Positions 1-11,640 of a stretch of 64,000 nucleotides of DNA are shown here, one piece after another. The position numbers were made by a program, and so were the translations under genes. The notes below the pieces were generated by a model that saw nothing but the letters and a program-made list of their open reading frames with translations, made no database searches and was not told the DNA's origin. The stretch comes from Alisma plantago-aquatica (Eukaryota; Streptophyta; Magnoliopsida; Alismatales; Alismataceae). How positions within the stretch are numbered: the first letter of the stretch is position 1; every line of letters begins with the position of its first letter. The stretch is from NCBI GenBank assembly GCA_963693085.1, contig OY856411.1:111463267-111527266 (forward strand). Reading direction: 5' to 3'.

Positions 1-56
1 TCCTTTTTGATTTATGACATATTTATTACTCCCCTTACTTTGTATGCTCTACTAGA
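1..56 (-). other. polypurine-tract-like segment, probable 3' end of element A
   Basis: Read on the minus strand this stretch holds a purine run (AAGTAAGGGGAGTAAT) downstream of the PF20167-like ORF. That is where a polypurine tract should lie just before the 3' LTR of a minus-strand Copia element. A similar sequence in the opposite orientation is at 2099-2133. The LTR itself would lie to the left of the window. Confidence 0.35.
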
Positions 57-412
57 ATAGTCTTATAAGCCATGTTCAAATGATGCCATAGAGGAATATC
101 CATTATAATCAGTAAAGATAACCAATTCATTAGAATCATGGAATTATTACAATCATGCAAAGATAACCAAGTCATGTAAAGATAACCATTTCATTACAAC
201 TAATACAACGAACACTCCAAATCTCACTGGAAAGACTTAAGTATTACATCAATATCAGGGTCTTTTCCAAGAAATGGCTCAGCTCCATAATACTTGACTA
301 AAGTTTGCCACTCCAAAGCACCTGTCTTGGTTAAGGCATATGCTTCCAAGAAGGTAGGAACACGATCAAAGCGGAAATGAGCAGCAATGTCTTGTAATTG
401 TATTGAGGAAAA
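57..412. other. no gene seen; 3' region of element A
   Basis: AT-rich sequence between the polypurine-like segment and the end of the PF20167-like ORF. It contains a short direct repeat (AAAGATAACCAA, AAAGATAACCAT) near 110-190. I see no other structure. Confidence 0.4.
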
Positions 413-1594
413 CTAAGTATGTGTGAGATCTGTAGATGGTGGAGGTGGAGTTTGGTAGTAGTTGTAAGAGGGATTATATGGGTTGAGCATGCCAGGATTT
501 AAAGAATAAGGATATTCATCTGGTTGATTTGGAGAGAGGGTTTGCATCCTTTGATTTAGGTAGGTCATGGCATGGTGGCTATAATCTAATTGTCTGCTTA
601 GATGATATTGTGACCCAGAAACATAGGTTAGGGTGTTTTGGATGGGATCATAGGATGGGTTAGTAGGAGGAGGTGGTGGTGGTATGTCTTGACTAGATGT
701 CTCACCTTCCGTCCTAGCCCTCTTGTGACCAAAATCAATTCCCATCTTTTCTACTGTGTTTTTGCTTATTTTTTGTGGTCTTCTTTCCCATGTGTATCCC
801 ATGTCCTCAATTTGTGTCTTAAGAAAGTGTTGAGTGATTTGACATATGAAATCAGCATATGGGGGATTGCCAGAAAACTCAAGCATGTTCTTAAGGATGA
901 TGCGAATAAAATTTATGGGAATACGTTTGATAATGGCATAAATTAGACACATGCGAAAGATAGGAACTTCAGACTTGTTTTCTCTGGGATGTATGTTTGT
1001 GGAAACAATAAGGTTGACAATCCTAGCTGCAGGTTTGAGATTAATGGCATAGTAGGTACCCCTATCTTCGTGACAAGTTGTATTAGATTGAAAAATGGCT
1101 CATTTAATGTCACTAAGACTGACGGTATTGTCACCTTGGGAAAATGTATTGAGTGGATTTCCAGTGGTAAGGTCAAGAGTGTCATGATATTCATCTAAGT
1201 CGATGTTGAGCATGTCAAGAATATCCTCCTCAGTAAATCGAAAGCTATGCCCATTGACCATAGAGTAGAAGAAGTTATTTTCATTTTCGGAATGGGAGAT
1301 TAGGTTTGCATAGAACTCATTTACCACTTTGGAAGAGTAGGAAGGGAAGGAAGGGTTAAGAAATTCTTTCAAATTTTGCACCTCAAAAAGATCCTCCAGG
1401 TCGACGATGCTGAGGAAGTCCATGACGTCAACCGGCCGTCGTGGAAGAGGAGTTTTGGAGGAGAGCCTGAGATAGCGATCACCAACATCTGCGTCGATGA
1501 AGGGGATGTCGTTGATGATCGTCAATGGTGGGGAAGCCGCCCTTCCTTTCCAGCCAGCAACTTTCTTCTTTCTACGTGTAGATGATGAAGCCAT
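413..1594 (-). pseudogene. putative plant transposon protein (PF20167-like), frameshifted
   Basis: The start ATG at 1594 (MASSSTRRKKK) opens a 164-residue N-terminal piece with a basic N-terminus and the pattern VVNEFYANL...VNGHSFRFTEEDILDML, typical of the plant transposon protein family. Reading then moves to another frame (943-1194) and back to the first (413-952), so at least two indels break it. The C-terminal part has a basic patch (GHKRARTE), a proline run, a helical stretch and a Tyr/Pro-rich tail. The ORF at 54771-56360 has the same order of parts. The family's molecular function is unknown to me; it is usually found inside LTR retrotransposons. A TATA box lies about 137 bases upstream of the ATG. 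Domain assignment is by eye. Confidence 0.7.
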
Positions 1595-1729
1595 TTCTTT
1601 GCTTTAAGGTGGAGAAGAAGCAAGAAAGTCTTGGGGATGAAGAAGCTAAAGAATTGCACAAAAATGCACTAGAGAGAAGCTATGGAAGTAAGAATATGAG
1701 AGTGTGAAGCAATGACCCATTTTTGGTCC

Positions 1730-1739
1730 TTTTTATAGC
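1730..1739 (-). promoter_or_regulatory. TATA box of an internal promoter before the PF20167-like ORF
   Basis: The minus strand reads GCTATAAAAAGG, followed by a pyrimidine-rich leader (CACTCTCATATTCTTAC) and, about 137 bases downstream, the ATG at 1594. The palindrome cluster 1745-2042 abuts it upstream. This has the layout of a plant core promoter, but it is not placed at an LTR edge. Confidence 0.55.
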
Positions 1740-1744
1740 AATCC

Positions 1745-2042
1745 AGTGACCAGGTCAGTCGACAATTTGTCGACCGATCGACCGCAACGGTCATATCCCA
1801 GACGCGCCACTCGGCTGCCCAATGGTCGACTGGTAACGGTCATAAACAGTCGATTTCCAACGGTCATATCCCAACGGTCAATTCTCGGTCGAACAATTGT
1901 CGACCGACATTGGCTCGGTCGAATAATTGTCGACCAAAAGTGTGTCTGAGTTTTGCCGATGTAATTTTTATTTGAAGTTTGTCGGTCGAAAGATAAAGGT
2001 TGACCGAGATGTTTTCGATCGAGGAATTCGTCGACCGACAAA
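1745..2042. repeat. cluster of TCGGTCGA/TCGACCGA inverted repeats (element A, internal)
   Basis: Repeated units of two 8-base arms, TCGGTCGA and TCGACCGA, face each other across a 7-8-base AT-rich spacer (for example ACAATTG). At least four units are present, some with changed arms, interspersed with CAACGGTCAT repeats. The same motif recurs at 2792-2858 and in the LTR at 4826-5030. Confidence 0.85.
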
Positions 2043-3026
2043 CTTACTGTGGATGAATTTATAAGATGATTCTTTATGCAAATGATATACTGAATTTGTA
2101 GAGCATATATATGTTTTCTAAGGGAGTAATATTGTGATTATTATTACCAATCTTTGAACAATTTTGTGGTCATAATTTTAATTGGTCTTTTGATCACAAT
2201 TTTTATACAGAGAATGATATTCAAATAAGTATTGTGCCAAACTTATTTTAGGTCGACTTTGACTACGACCATAGCGCCCCTTGGTCAAGCTTGATTTTAA
2301 CCAAGAGGCAATTTTGTAGATTTACGTTCGTAATTCTCCTAGAATATTTATATAAGCTTTGTTGTAGGTACATAAATATCAAATTCTATTTCTTCTTGTA
2401 CCCTTGTTTTCATGTAAGATTCTCCAAGAAAATATATATCCTTGAAAGCAATATCTCAAGTTCTTAATTGAGAAATTTTTATCTTATGTGTTGCAAGCCT
2501 TAAAGTTCTTTTTCATATCACAAATGAATCATTTTGCTTGCCTATGTGTCATCAAGGATCCATGCATACAATAATTATTTTCTATCATCTTTATGAGCTG
2601 AATAGTGAAAGCATGTCCACGATGTAATGATAGAACAACATATAATAATAATTTCAAAAAAAAATACAGTGATCATTTATGCTAGATGTCATAACACATG
2701 ATGGTCTTCAACTTGTAAGATTAGTTATTAACAATAAATCGATAACAATTTGATCAATTTGAAAACACATTCAGCAGATTTATCAGAGACTGGATCGGTC
2801 GACCATGTCTTTGACCGACTGTCTTTCTCGGTCGACAGATTCTCGACCGAGAAAGGTTCTGTACTATTTCAGAGTTGTTTTCAGTAAGTAAATCAGAATT
2901 GTTTTTGTAGATTTAAAGGAATTATATATTAGATGTTTAAATACTTGAATTAATTTGTTAAGTTGAGATAGACATATAAATATGCAATTTGGGTCCTTGG
3001 TCATATCTCAACTTATTTTTGCTCAT
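2043..3026. other. non-coding stretch between Gag and the PF20167-like unit
   Basis: No pol sequence is recognisable where a Copia element should carry integrase, RT and RNase H. The plus strand has a purine tract AAGGGAGTAATATTG near 2120, resembling the inverted copy at 1-56, and a TATA-like TATTTATATAAG near 2345. This may be an inverted or foreign LTR fragment; I cannot place its ends. Confidence 0.35.
2792..2858. repeat. two TCGGTCGA-type inverted repeats
   Basis: Two units: TCGGTCGA...TGACCGA and TCTCGGTCGA...TCGACCGAGA. The second has 10-base arms that match exactly. Same family as the clusters at 1745-2042 and 4826-5030. Confidence 0.8.
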
Positions 3027-3815
3027 TTAGTTTGGGGGTTTTGGGACCCAAACTAACTCGACATCCTTTTTCTTGTAAGGACATGAAAAGGAATAGTGAC
3101 CAAGACGCAAGCAGTAATGACAACATATAGAATCAACTTCATATCTCTTTCTATGATTTTGTTCTAGGTTGTTCTTGGGTGCGTATGTATTTGTACCTTT
3201 AGGTACATACATAGATTGACTCTTTGGTGCTTGTGTTCTTCCCTTACTAGGTTGTTGATAAGATTTTCCTTTAGGCTTGTAACCTAGTCCTCTCCTTCCA
3301 ATTTGACGATAAGGATCATTTAGGATTTTATCAAGAATGCCATTGTTACTTAGACTACAAACTTTTTGTTGTAGCTTAGCAATTTCCTCCATTCTTTTCT
3401 TGATATCTAGCTTTGCTTGTTCTAGATTAGATGATAATGAATTTCTTTCTTTCACGATAGTATCATAATCTAGATGTGAGCACAAGATGGGTTGTTTTTG
3501 AAGATCGTTCACTTGAGTTTGAAAATTAATCTTTTCTAGGGAAAGAAGATTGCAATTTGCTTCAATGGATTTCAGTTTAATATCATGATCTTCAATAACC
3601 TTTTTAAGATCCTCATTTTTAGATGTAAGAGCAAGACGTTTAGCATGTAACTCATCATTTGCCTTATTAGATTTCTTTAATTTCTTCTTGCACTCATTAT
3701 ACTTATTATGTGTCTCTTCAAGGCTAGCAATTAGCTCTTCTTTAGATAAATCAAAAAGGCTTACCTCTTCTTCTTCTTCTTCACTTATAGTAGCAATTAG
3801 ACATTCTTTATGCAC
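3027..3815 (-). pseudogene. gag: Copia Gag fragment (SIRE-like), coiled coil plus zinc knuckle
   Basis: 262 residues. An acidic start (SEEEEEEVSLFDLSKEEL) leads into a long Lys/Glu/Leu-rich coiled coil (about residues 25-150), then a basic linker, then a CCHC knuckle (CHYCLRLGHYSFSC, CX2CX4HX4C) and a WVPK-type end. This resembles the C-terminal half of SIRE-type Copia Gag. The N-terminal UBN2-type half is missing: only about 120 bases separate this reading frame from the primer-binding site. No protease, integrase or RT follows. I therefore read it as the remnant of an internally deleted element, not a working gene. Confidence 0.75.
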
Positions 3816-3934
3816 TTCTTCCTTCTTTGACTTCCATGGCTTGTTGAAGATTTGTCCATGCTTTGCCTTTGCTTGCGGTTGTAGACACTATCACCCTTTA
3901 TTCTTCAAGACTCGATTAGAGCTCCTTGAAGCCT

Positions 3935-3946
3935 GCTCTGATACCA
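3935..3946 (-). other. primer-binding site, initiator Met-tRNA
   Basis: The minus strand reads TGGTATCAGAGC, an exact complement to the 3' end of plant initiator tRNA-Met, two bases inside the LTR edge at 3949. It fixes the element's orientation as minus. Confidence 0.9.
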
Positions 3947-4194
3947 ATTGAAAAACCACTAGAGGGGGGTGAATAGGGTTTTAAAATTAATTTAACAATT
4001 ATTTAACTCAAACAACCAACTATAAGAATATTGGACAAGGGGACAAGGATTTAGAGTGGTTCCTACCTTAGCAAATACTAAGGTAGTCAGTCCACTACCC
4101 GGTTGCTTACCCAACCGGGATTTTGAAAGAATTTAATTTTATTACCTCACAAGGACTTTACATAAAATTACAATTCTTTCCCTAAACCCTTCGA

Positions 4195-4330
4195 GCAGCC
4201 TTCACCTTGAAGTAATTGCACCAACCTTGAAGCAGCCTTCTTGAAGTAACTTCAAGCTCCCCCTTGAAGTAGCCTTCCTCCTGAAGTAGCTTCCCGTTGC
4301 AATAGCCTTCTTGAAGTAGCTTGCAGTCCA
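4195..4330. repeat. short CTTGAAGTAGC repeats in LTR A
   Basis: At least six imperfect copies of CCTTGAAGTAGC or a close variant in about 135 bp, some followed by an inverted ACTTCAAG. It lies downstream of the LTR TATA box, so in the transcribed part. Confidence 0.7.
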
Positions 4331-4680
4331 CCTTCTCCACCGAGAAGAACCTTCTCCAATCCGCAGCCTCCAACCCTAGGAGTAGCAAGGAGAATACAAA
4401 GAATAAAAGGAACAAGAAAGAAAATGGAAATTACACTTATCCTTTGAAGCATAAGGCTTGATTTGCCTATATCAAGCGTGTAGATCTCCTAACCAAAGTA
4501 TATGCACGTGTAATTGTTGTGGATAGGAGATACTAGCCTATAGGACACAAAATTAGAGCAAGTATAGGGATTGCCAATGCAAGTGTTGCTCAATTTCTCA
4601 AAGCAGTTTGCCAATTGTAGGTGTATGCTCAATTGTATCACAAGTGTAGCTTAGGTGTATTTGGGTGTCCTAAGGCATGT

Positions 4681-4692
4681 CCTATTTATAGG
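4681..4692 (-). promoter_or_regulatory. LTR A TATA box
   Basis: The minus strand reads CCTATAAATAGG. It lies about 590 bases from the 5' end of the LTR and about 130 bases downstream of the palindrome cluster. Confidence 0.7.
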
Positions 4693-4825
4693 AATGGCCT
4701 ACAAGTGCTTAAGGACGTTCTAGACATTTTCTAGGGGTTTCTAAGTGCTTAACTAGCCGTTAGGTATAAGTTAGTTGCTTTAACAACGGCTAGTTAATTA
4801 ATTCTGCAGTTGCTGTCAGAGTCCA

Positions 4826-5030
4826 TCTCGGTCAAGAAATGGTCAACCGAGACACCTACTCGGTCGAAGTTTTGTCGACCGACAGGCTCTCTGGATCAAG
4901 TGTTTTGCAACGTTTATCTCCAACTGCCAACTACCTTGTCAGCTGTGTCTAACGGCTACTTGGGTCTTTCTCGGTCGAGAAGTTTGTCGACCGAGAGTGT
5001 CTCGATCGAGGATTTTGTCGACCGAGATAG
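4826..5030. repeat. TCGGTCGA inverted-repeat cluster in LTR A
   Basis: Four units, including TCGGTCGA-AGTTTTG-TCGACCGA and one with matching 10-base arms (TCTCGGTCGA / TCGACCGAGA). It is the same motif as in the internal cluster 1745-2042. Confidence 0.85.
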
Positions 5031-5283
5031 ACCTTGTTTCAATGTTTCAAATAAAGACATTAAGTGTGTGTATGAGTGTGCATATGTGACACTATTGAAG
5101 GGGATGACCTATCTAAATGTGGTGTTTAGCTAGGGAAGGTCTAAGGCTTGATTTACATGAAGTCTAAGTACTTGTACATTATATATTTGTACAAGTTTAC
5201 AATTGATTACATTTCATGACATTTACAATCATTCAAGCATATAGATTCCCTAGTGCTTTGTCATTCACCTTATTCCTGCAACA

Positions 5284-7509
5284 CTCAAGTAGCACGTTAG
5301 ATCAACAAGAATGAAATGTTTGTCATTATCAAAACAAAGGGATTTACAGATGTCCATTTAGCCAACACTTAGAACCTTTCCTATGTTTTAGTACCTCCAG
5401 TCTTCCTCAAAATGATCCCCAACATCATACCCTATAAATCCCGATGAAGTCTTCACTGGTGTGTATGCGTCTCAACACTTGCACTTCTTCGACTTTGAGA
5501 GCGATGCCCTGATCCTTGTTTGGTCACTGTTAAGGTCTTCTAGTCCTCAAGGACTCATCTTTCCTGTCCTCCCATGAGGTTTGGATCTCAATTCGGTTTC
5601 CCTATTTCTTCACATCTTTGTGGGACTTTTCGAGCTCCAGGACATCAAATGGCCTTTCTTTTGTCTTGTAGACATTGTCTCATTCCAAGGATGTCGCAAA
5701 TAGTCCCAACACCAGTGTGTGTTTTCCCATTGTCGGCTCTGACTGGAGCTTTAAGCTCTAGGTTTCTGCTTGAGCCATGGCTCAAAGTAGAAGAAGCCAG
5801 GCTGGGTAATGACCCTAGAAGCCCTGTAATGTAAAATCGATTTATTTTTGTTATAGGAACACTTTGGTAATTTTACGTACGCATTTAATTCATCGACCGC
5901 GAACTGTGTTGAAGGTATGCCTGATTAAATGTAACATGTGACTAAGCTTCTTTGGTCAATTCACTATTAATTTGCATCATATTTATATACAAATTAAATT
6001 AGTGTCACACGTATAGTTTCATGCTCTCTGATTGGTCAGTTTTGGAAATTCATAATAAATCAATACTTTATCAGAAAAATATGAATAAATAGTCATTGGA
6101 AAGTGTTTTTGAGTAGAATCTGATTTTATGGTTTTTAGGTCATGTTTTCATCTCTAATTTGATGTTTATTATAAACACTATTTTAATTATATAATAGCCC
6201 TAAAATTTGTAACCAAAATTAGGAGAATATAATTGATCGATTGGTCTAGGTTTTGAGTCCTAAATCGAAGGTTTTCTTAGAAACTCCAAAATTAGGGTTT
6301 CTTACACTCTATGTTTATAAAACCCTAATATGTGTGGTGAAATTCATAATTAGGTTAAAGTGGTCTTGGATACAACCAATTTGGTGAAAGTGATTATTAG
6401 GACTCTACATTGAGGTATGTGTATGTGCAATCCTATTTATATATGTGCTTATGTGCATATGTGAGTATGTGTATTTCTTCACCCTTCAGTTGGGTATTTC
6501 ATAATCAAACCCTAATATTCCTAAAGAGGCATATGCTTAGCCTTTGATCTTTTTCATTGTATTCTTTTGGCACAATTTTTGCAATTATTTCTTGGGGTTT
6601 GACCCCTCTGCAATATTTCATTTATTTAATCTTCTATATGATTTTTTTATTGCATGATGAATTGTTGACTATATAGCTAATGTAGTGTCTTTATGTACAA
6701 CCACCCATAGTTGGGCATGCGTTATTTCACCCAGGGAAATGTGTTTACTTTCCCCACTTTTATATATATTTTAGGTGTTTGGGAATGTGTTACTCTCCCT
6801 CACCTATTGGTTTAGGTTAGGTAGGTGCCTTAGCCCTATATTAGTTATTATAGTATCATGGAAGACTTCTTGTTTATTAAATGCCTAATACTTTAGCATA
6901 GTAAATATTTATCATGCCATATATTGGTCTATAATTGTCCTTATTCCTTTAATTGACACATACTTTATTTCTCCTCTTGTTGGGTGATCCCAACCACCCA
7001 TGTTTAGGATCAGGGCGTGCAACAGGAGCATGGTGGACCAGCCTAAGATTAGGGATAAAGAGTTCATCCTTTCTTCTAAACCTAACTCTTAAAGTTGTTT
7101 CTTAGAGACATATTGATGTAGTTTAGTTTCCCTCTATCTTAGATCCTTTTGTTGTATCTATCATGCACACCCTTATTGGGATAATTTGATGTAGCCTTTA
7201 TGAAATTGAAAATTGTTAATGTTTTATATTCCACTTCTATTCATTGGTCTTTTGTTTATCATTATTAGTAAAGGGGGTGTTTGGCCTTCTTTACATTTTT
7301 TGCATGGTCTATGGTTTTTGTTCCCATTTATATCTCAGTTCGCATGCCGCGCCTCTCTATTATTTTCGATATTTAAAAGTTTTAGTTCTTTCGTTCCTTT
7401 GCTCACCTCAAATGTAAATTGAGGTTTCACATTATAATGTAACATGTTTAAATAGGATTAGGATAGTTTTTATTTCCTATTTTGGAAAAGAAGGCTTCTA
7501 CACCAAGCC
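5284..7509. other. unassigned repeat-like DNA; possible solo LTR about 5836-7444
   Basis: No coding similarity recognised; the 86-codon ORF at 5574-5834 has no familiar motif. A stretch from TGTAATGTAAAATCG (about 5826) to CATTATAATGTAACA (about 7444) has LTR-like ends and a TATAAAACCCTAA at 6316, as in Gypsy LTRs. With no partner copy, target duplication or primer site, this is only a candidate. Confidence 0.3.
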
Positions 7510-7745
7510 CATCTGGCTCATCAGCCGAACCAACTAACGTTGGAGCCAAACTAATTGGCTAGAGGACTGAGGATGCAATGACATGAGGAGCCAACCAATC
7601 GAATAGTAGCCCAACCGATCGATCGAAAGAATCCATACACTACAAGTACAGGTGGCCAAATGATCAGTTCGAGCAACCAACCGACCAACCAAGAGGCCAG
7701 CCGACCAGTTCAAGGGTTGAATGATCATCCAAGACTGGTTCAACA
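7510..7745. repeat. cluster of CCAACCGA/CCGATCGATCGA-type short repeats
   Basis: Dense CCAACC, GACCAACC, CCGACCAGTTC and a perfect CGATCGATCG, with inverted partners such as GGTTCAAC. It resembles the other palindrome clusters in style but is less regular. Confidence 0.5.
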
Positions 7746-8572
7746 CAGATCATCATCAACAATAAGTTGTTACATATGATGTGGATCTTAGGTGGTAGTA
7801 ATTCCTTGTGGCTCCAAGGAACTACAATTGGATGTCCATAACCATTGCTTGTGTATATAGCATGTGTATGCTACATAATATAAATATGGTATGTATTGTA
7901 AATATGGTACATACTGTAAATATGTGGTGATTGGATTATTTAGTTGTGGTTATAGCATGCATATGGTACATACTATAAATATGTCATGAATGGATATGTA
8001 TATGTATTTATGTAAAATCCCTCAAATAAAATATTAAGTCGTAGATACATTCCAAAAGCAGCACACATTGGAAGCTTGATCGACTAAGTGTGGGCACACA
8101 AAGCATAGTGTACTGTCTATCTCATGGAAGTGTGATAGTAGTTATGTGGGACTGCCAAGCAGGGTGCATTACTATCGTTTTGTCTTTTGGGTCAGACTTA
8201 ACTAGGTGACCTTAATGGTATTATGTTCCTAAAATCATAATGATGACTATGGCAAAGAGTTCGATATATCATCTATTCAAGAATTGCATAAGATGCAATT
8301 GGTAAAAGTTGCCAACCTTAATAATTGATTATGGATGATGGCATTGGCCAGGTAATAACTCAATTGCTTTGGGTCTTGACTCACTAGAAGGTTGTACGCT
8401 GCAATATTCTGAGTTGATACGTGACGGTTATAATTTTGGACAAAATAGTGGGAGCAATAATTAATTAAAGGCCTAATTAAACATTATCAATTTTTTTAAT
8501 CAAATCAGATTAAAATGTTTGACAAATTACAATTATCTTATAGAATCCAATGATGACAAAAAACATGTTTTC
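7746..8572. other. leader or LTR region of the decayed Copia; short AT-rich tandem repeat
   Basis: No coding sequence. About 7880-7990 has imperfect repeats of GGTACATACTGTAAATATG. The rest precedes Copia gag and may hold its 5' LTR, but I could not match it to the 3' LTR that begins at 12444. Confidence 0.4.
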
Positions 8573-9322
8573 CTTGTGATCAGTTCTTGAGAAGGACAAG
8601 TTAAATGGGAATAATTTCCATGATTGGTTTAGGATGTTGAGAATTATTCTCACACAAGAGAAAAAGCTCTATGTCCTAGAAACACCAAAGCTAGATGAAC
8701 CTACTCCCACTGCACTTATGGCTGAAAGGGATGCTTAAAAGATGCACCATGAAGATGTCGTAGATGTCAAGTGCTTGTGCTCAATGAACTATGAGTTGCA
8801 GAGATAGCATGAGAATATGGATGTTATTGAGATGGTCACACATCTTAAGAACATGTACCAAGACCAGGAAAGACAAGAGAGATATGACGTCTTCAAGGCT
8901 CTGTTCAAGTGCAACATGGCAAAAGGAGATCCAGTAGGTCCCCATGTACTCAAGCTTATTGAGTATGCGGAGAATCTTGCAACACTGAGATTTTCCTTGG
9001 GTCAAGAGTTGGCCGTAGATGTGATTATATAGTCACTTCCAGAGTCATATAGCCAATTTGTCATGAACTACAATGTGAACAATTTTGACAATCTATTGTA
9101 AGAATTGCTTGGCATGTTAAGAATAACTGAAGTGCAAATGAAGAAAGAAAATGCTAAGTATGTGATGATGATCAAGAGAGGAAAGGGGGAGTCTAAGGGC
9201 AAAGGAAAATCTAATAAGATTTCTAAAATTATCCAGAATCCCATGTCTTCTACAGTGAAAACAAAAGGAGGGGTCACTAAGGTAGGAAATTGTCACCACT
9301 GTCATCAAGCATGGACACTATA
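8573..9322 (+). pseudogene. gag: Copia Gag remnant
   Basis: Conceptual reading in the plus direction shows the start of a UBN2-type Gag (KLNGNNFHDWFRMLR, LETPKLDEPTP) and the helical middle (EMVTHLKNMYQDQERQERYD, ALFKCNMAKGDPVGPHVLK). A knuckle remnant with only part of its ligands follows (NCHHCHQ). Several stop codons interrupt it, for example near 8737, 8806 and 9030. Gag would form the particle around the element RNA; this copy cannot. Family placement near Tnt1/Angela-type elements is by general likeness. Confidence 0.75.
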
Positions 9323-10600
9323 AGAGAAATTTCCCACTCCATATGGAAGGATTGAGGAAGGAAGGGATAGAGATATCCACTTCATGTATATATGTTATTG
9401 AGATAAATTTATCTACTTCTTCATCTAGGGTAATAGATACTAGATGTGAATCTCACATATGCTCCAATATGCAGGATCTGAAAAGAAGCAAACCTTTACA
9501 AAAGGGTGAGGTTAAACTCCGAGCTACAAACGGATTCAAGAGTTGCTGCCACTACAATTAGAACCTATGATTTGAAGAACTAATATTTTTTATCTTCCAT
9601 AAATAGAAACATTATTTATGTATCTTGTATGGACAAGGATGGATATGAATTGCATATAAAGAATGGTCAACGTTCCATTTCAAAAGATAAGATCTTTTAT
9701 GATAGTGCCCCAATGTTTTATGGTCTATTTATTAGATCTTAGTAAAAATGTTTATAATGGAAATACCAAAAGTTTGAAACTCCACAACTCAAACCAAACA
9801 TATTTTTAGTATTGTTTTCTTGGGCAAATCAATGAGAATCACATCTCTTGACTCCATAAATATGGATATCTAAACTCTTTTGATTCTAAATCAATAGAGA
9901 CATGTGTGTATTGGTTGTTGTGAAAGATGATAAAGACTCCCTTCACTGGTAACAATGAGAGGGATAGTGATCTATTAGGACTCATACATACTAATGTGTG
10001 TGGCCCTTTTAGAACAAATATTAGAGGTGGGTATCAATACTTTATTATCTTCACATATTACTTTAGTAGGTATGTTTACCTATTGAAACATAAATCAGAA
10101 ACTATTGAAAATTTCAAGGATTTTTTGAATGAAGCATAGAACCAACTTGGCAAAAGTATTAAGGCAGTTCATTCTAATCAAGGTGGAGAATACTTAAGCA
10201 AAGAGTTTGAGGACCTTCTACAAGATTTTGGTATTGTATCACAATGGACTCCTCCTAGAACACCACGGCATAATGGTGCATCATAAAGAAGGAATCACAC
10301 AATACTAGATATGGTGTGGCCAATGACTAGTTTTGCTGATCTTCCAACTTCCTTTTGGGGTTATGATCTTGAAACTGTAGCATTTACACTAAATTGTGTA
10401 CGATCTAAATCAGCTCAAAAGACACCATATGAGATATGGTATGGGAAGCGACCCAATGTGTCATTTGTGAAGATTTGGGGATGTGAAGCTCATGTGAGAA
10501 AGTAGTTTCCCAAAAATCTTGGACCCAATTACATAAATGTTGTTTTTTGGATATTCTAAGGAAACCAAAGGATACTACTTGTATACTCCATATGAAAACT
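9323..10600 (+). pseudogene. Copia GAG-pre-integrase and integrase remnant
   Basis: A LHNSNQTYF remnant of the pre-integrase domain lies near 9780. From 9927 the integrase core reads with stops: GLIHTNVCGPFRT (first catalytic Asp position changed to Asn-containing IHTN), FIIFTYYFSRYVYLL, VHSNQGGEY (second Asp also read as Asn), then NCVRSKSAQKTPYEIWYGKRP and WGCEAHVRK. Stops occur near 10137, 10284 and 10503. Loss of both Asp residues and the stops make it inactive. 9323-9926 is too decayed to read except for scattered fragments of the protease region. Confidence 0.75.
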
Positions 10601-10879
10601 AAGTGTCTATATCTAGGGATGATGTATTTTCAGAAAAGGAATCCATTTCCAAAGGAATCAATGGGAGGAAAATAGAACTCGAAGAGGTTCGAAACCAACA
10701 AGAAAACATTGAACTAAAAGAGGTATAAGAGGAATATAGAGAGTCACAAATTGTCATGGAATCTCAATTTCCCTAAGTAACACAAGAACTTCACAGATCT
10801 AGTAGGACACACCTTGAGCTATATATATTTGGTTATCTTTTGATTCAAGAAGGCGGTCAATCGGTCGTTAGCGATGAGC

Positions 10880-11610
10880 CAATTACCTACCTAGAAGTTT
10901 CTAAGGTACTAGAATTTGAGAAGTGGCTAGAAGCGCTGAGATCTGAGATGGATTCCATGTACACCAAAAAGGTATGTACCTTGGTGGATTCACCAGAAGG
11001 GCTAAAACCCATAGGGTGAAAGTGGGTCTTTAAGAAGAAGACCGACATGGATGGTAATGTACAAACTTATAAAGGTAGATTGGTAGAAAAGGGTTTTAGA
11101 CAAGTTCAAGGTGTTGACTAGGTTGAAACCTTTTCTCTATTTTTCATTGTTAAGTCCATCAGGATCATGCTTGCCGTTGCATATTATCATGACCATGAGA
11201 TTTGGCACATGGATGTTAAAACTGCATTCATTAATGAGAATCTTCTTGAGGATGTGCATGACACAACCTGAGGGTTTTATAAATCCAAAGGATGCAAATA
11301 AAGTTTGTAAGATACAAAGGTCAATCTATAGATTAAAGGAAGCATCTCTGAGTTGGAATCTTTGATTTGATAAAATAGTCATAGAGTTTCGGTTCAGTCA
11401 AAATAAAGATGAACCATGTGTTTATAAGAAGGTTCATGGGAGCATAATTGTATTCCTCATCTGCATGTGGATGACATACTATTGATGGGGAATGAAATTC
11501 CTACTTGATAGATGGTAAAGACATGGCTTGGAAATGCATTCTCTGTGAAGGACTAAGGCAAAAAATCCTATATCTTAGGAACTAAGATCTATAGATATAG
11601 ATCTAAAAGG
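10880..11610 (+). pseudogene. Copia reverse transcriptase remnant
   Basis: Recognisable RT blocks: EKWLEALRSEMDSMY, KWVFKKKTDMDGNVQTYKGR, WHMDVKTAFINENLLEDV and, after a frame change, HVDDILLMG near 11465-11490, where the family has YVDD. Stops and small deletions occur throughout. The order integrase then RT is what defines Copia. Confidence 0.8.
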
Positions 11611-11640
11611 CTTCTTAGACTAAGTCAGATAACATACATA

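Larger units (their letters stand above)
3949..5283 (-). repeat. 5' LTR of Copia element A (1335 bp)
   Basis: Bounded by TG at 3949 and CA at 5283 on the plus strand (minus strand begins TGTTGCAGG and ends TTTTTCA), with the primer-binding site next to the inner edge. It contains the TATA box at 4681-4692 and a palindrome cluster upstream of it. No second copy lies in the window, so the outer edge rests on the TG/CA ends alone. Confidence 0.65.

Noticed and set aside
5574..5834. 86-codon plus-strand ORF as a host gene
   Set aside because: No recognised motif, no clear promoter or neighbouring exons; not supportable.
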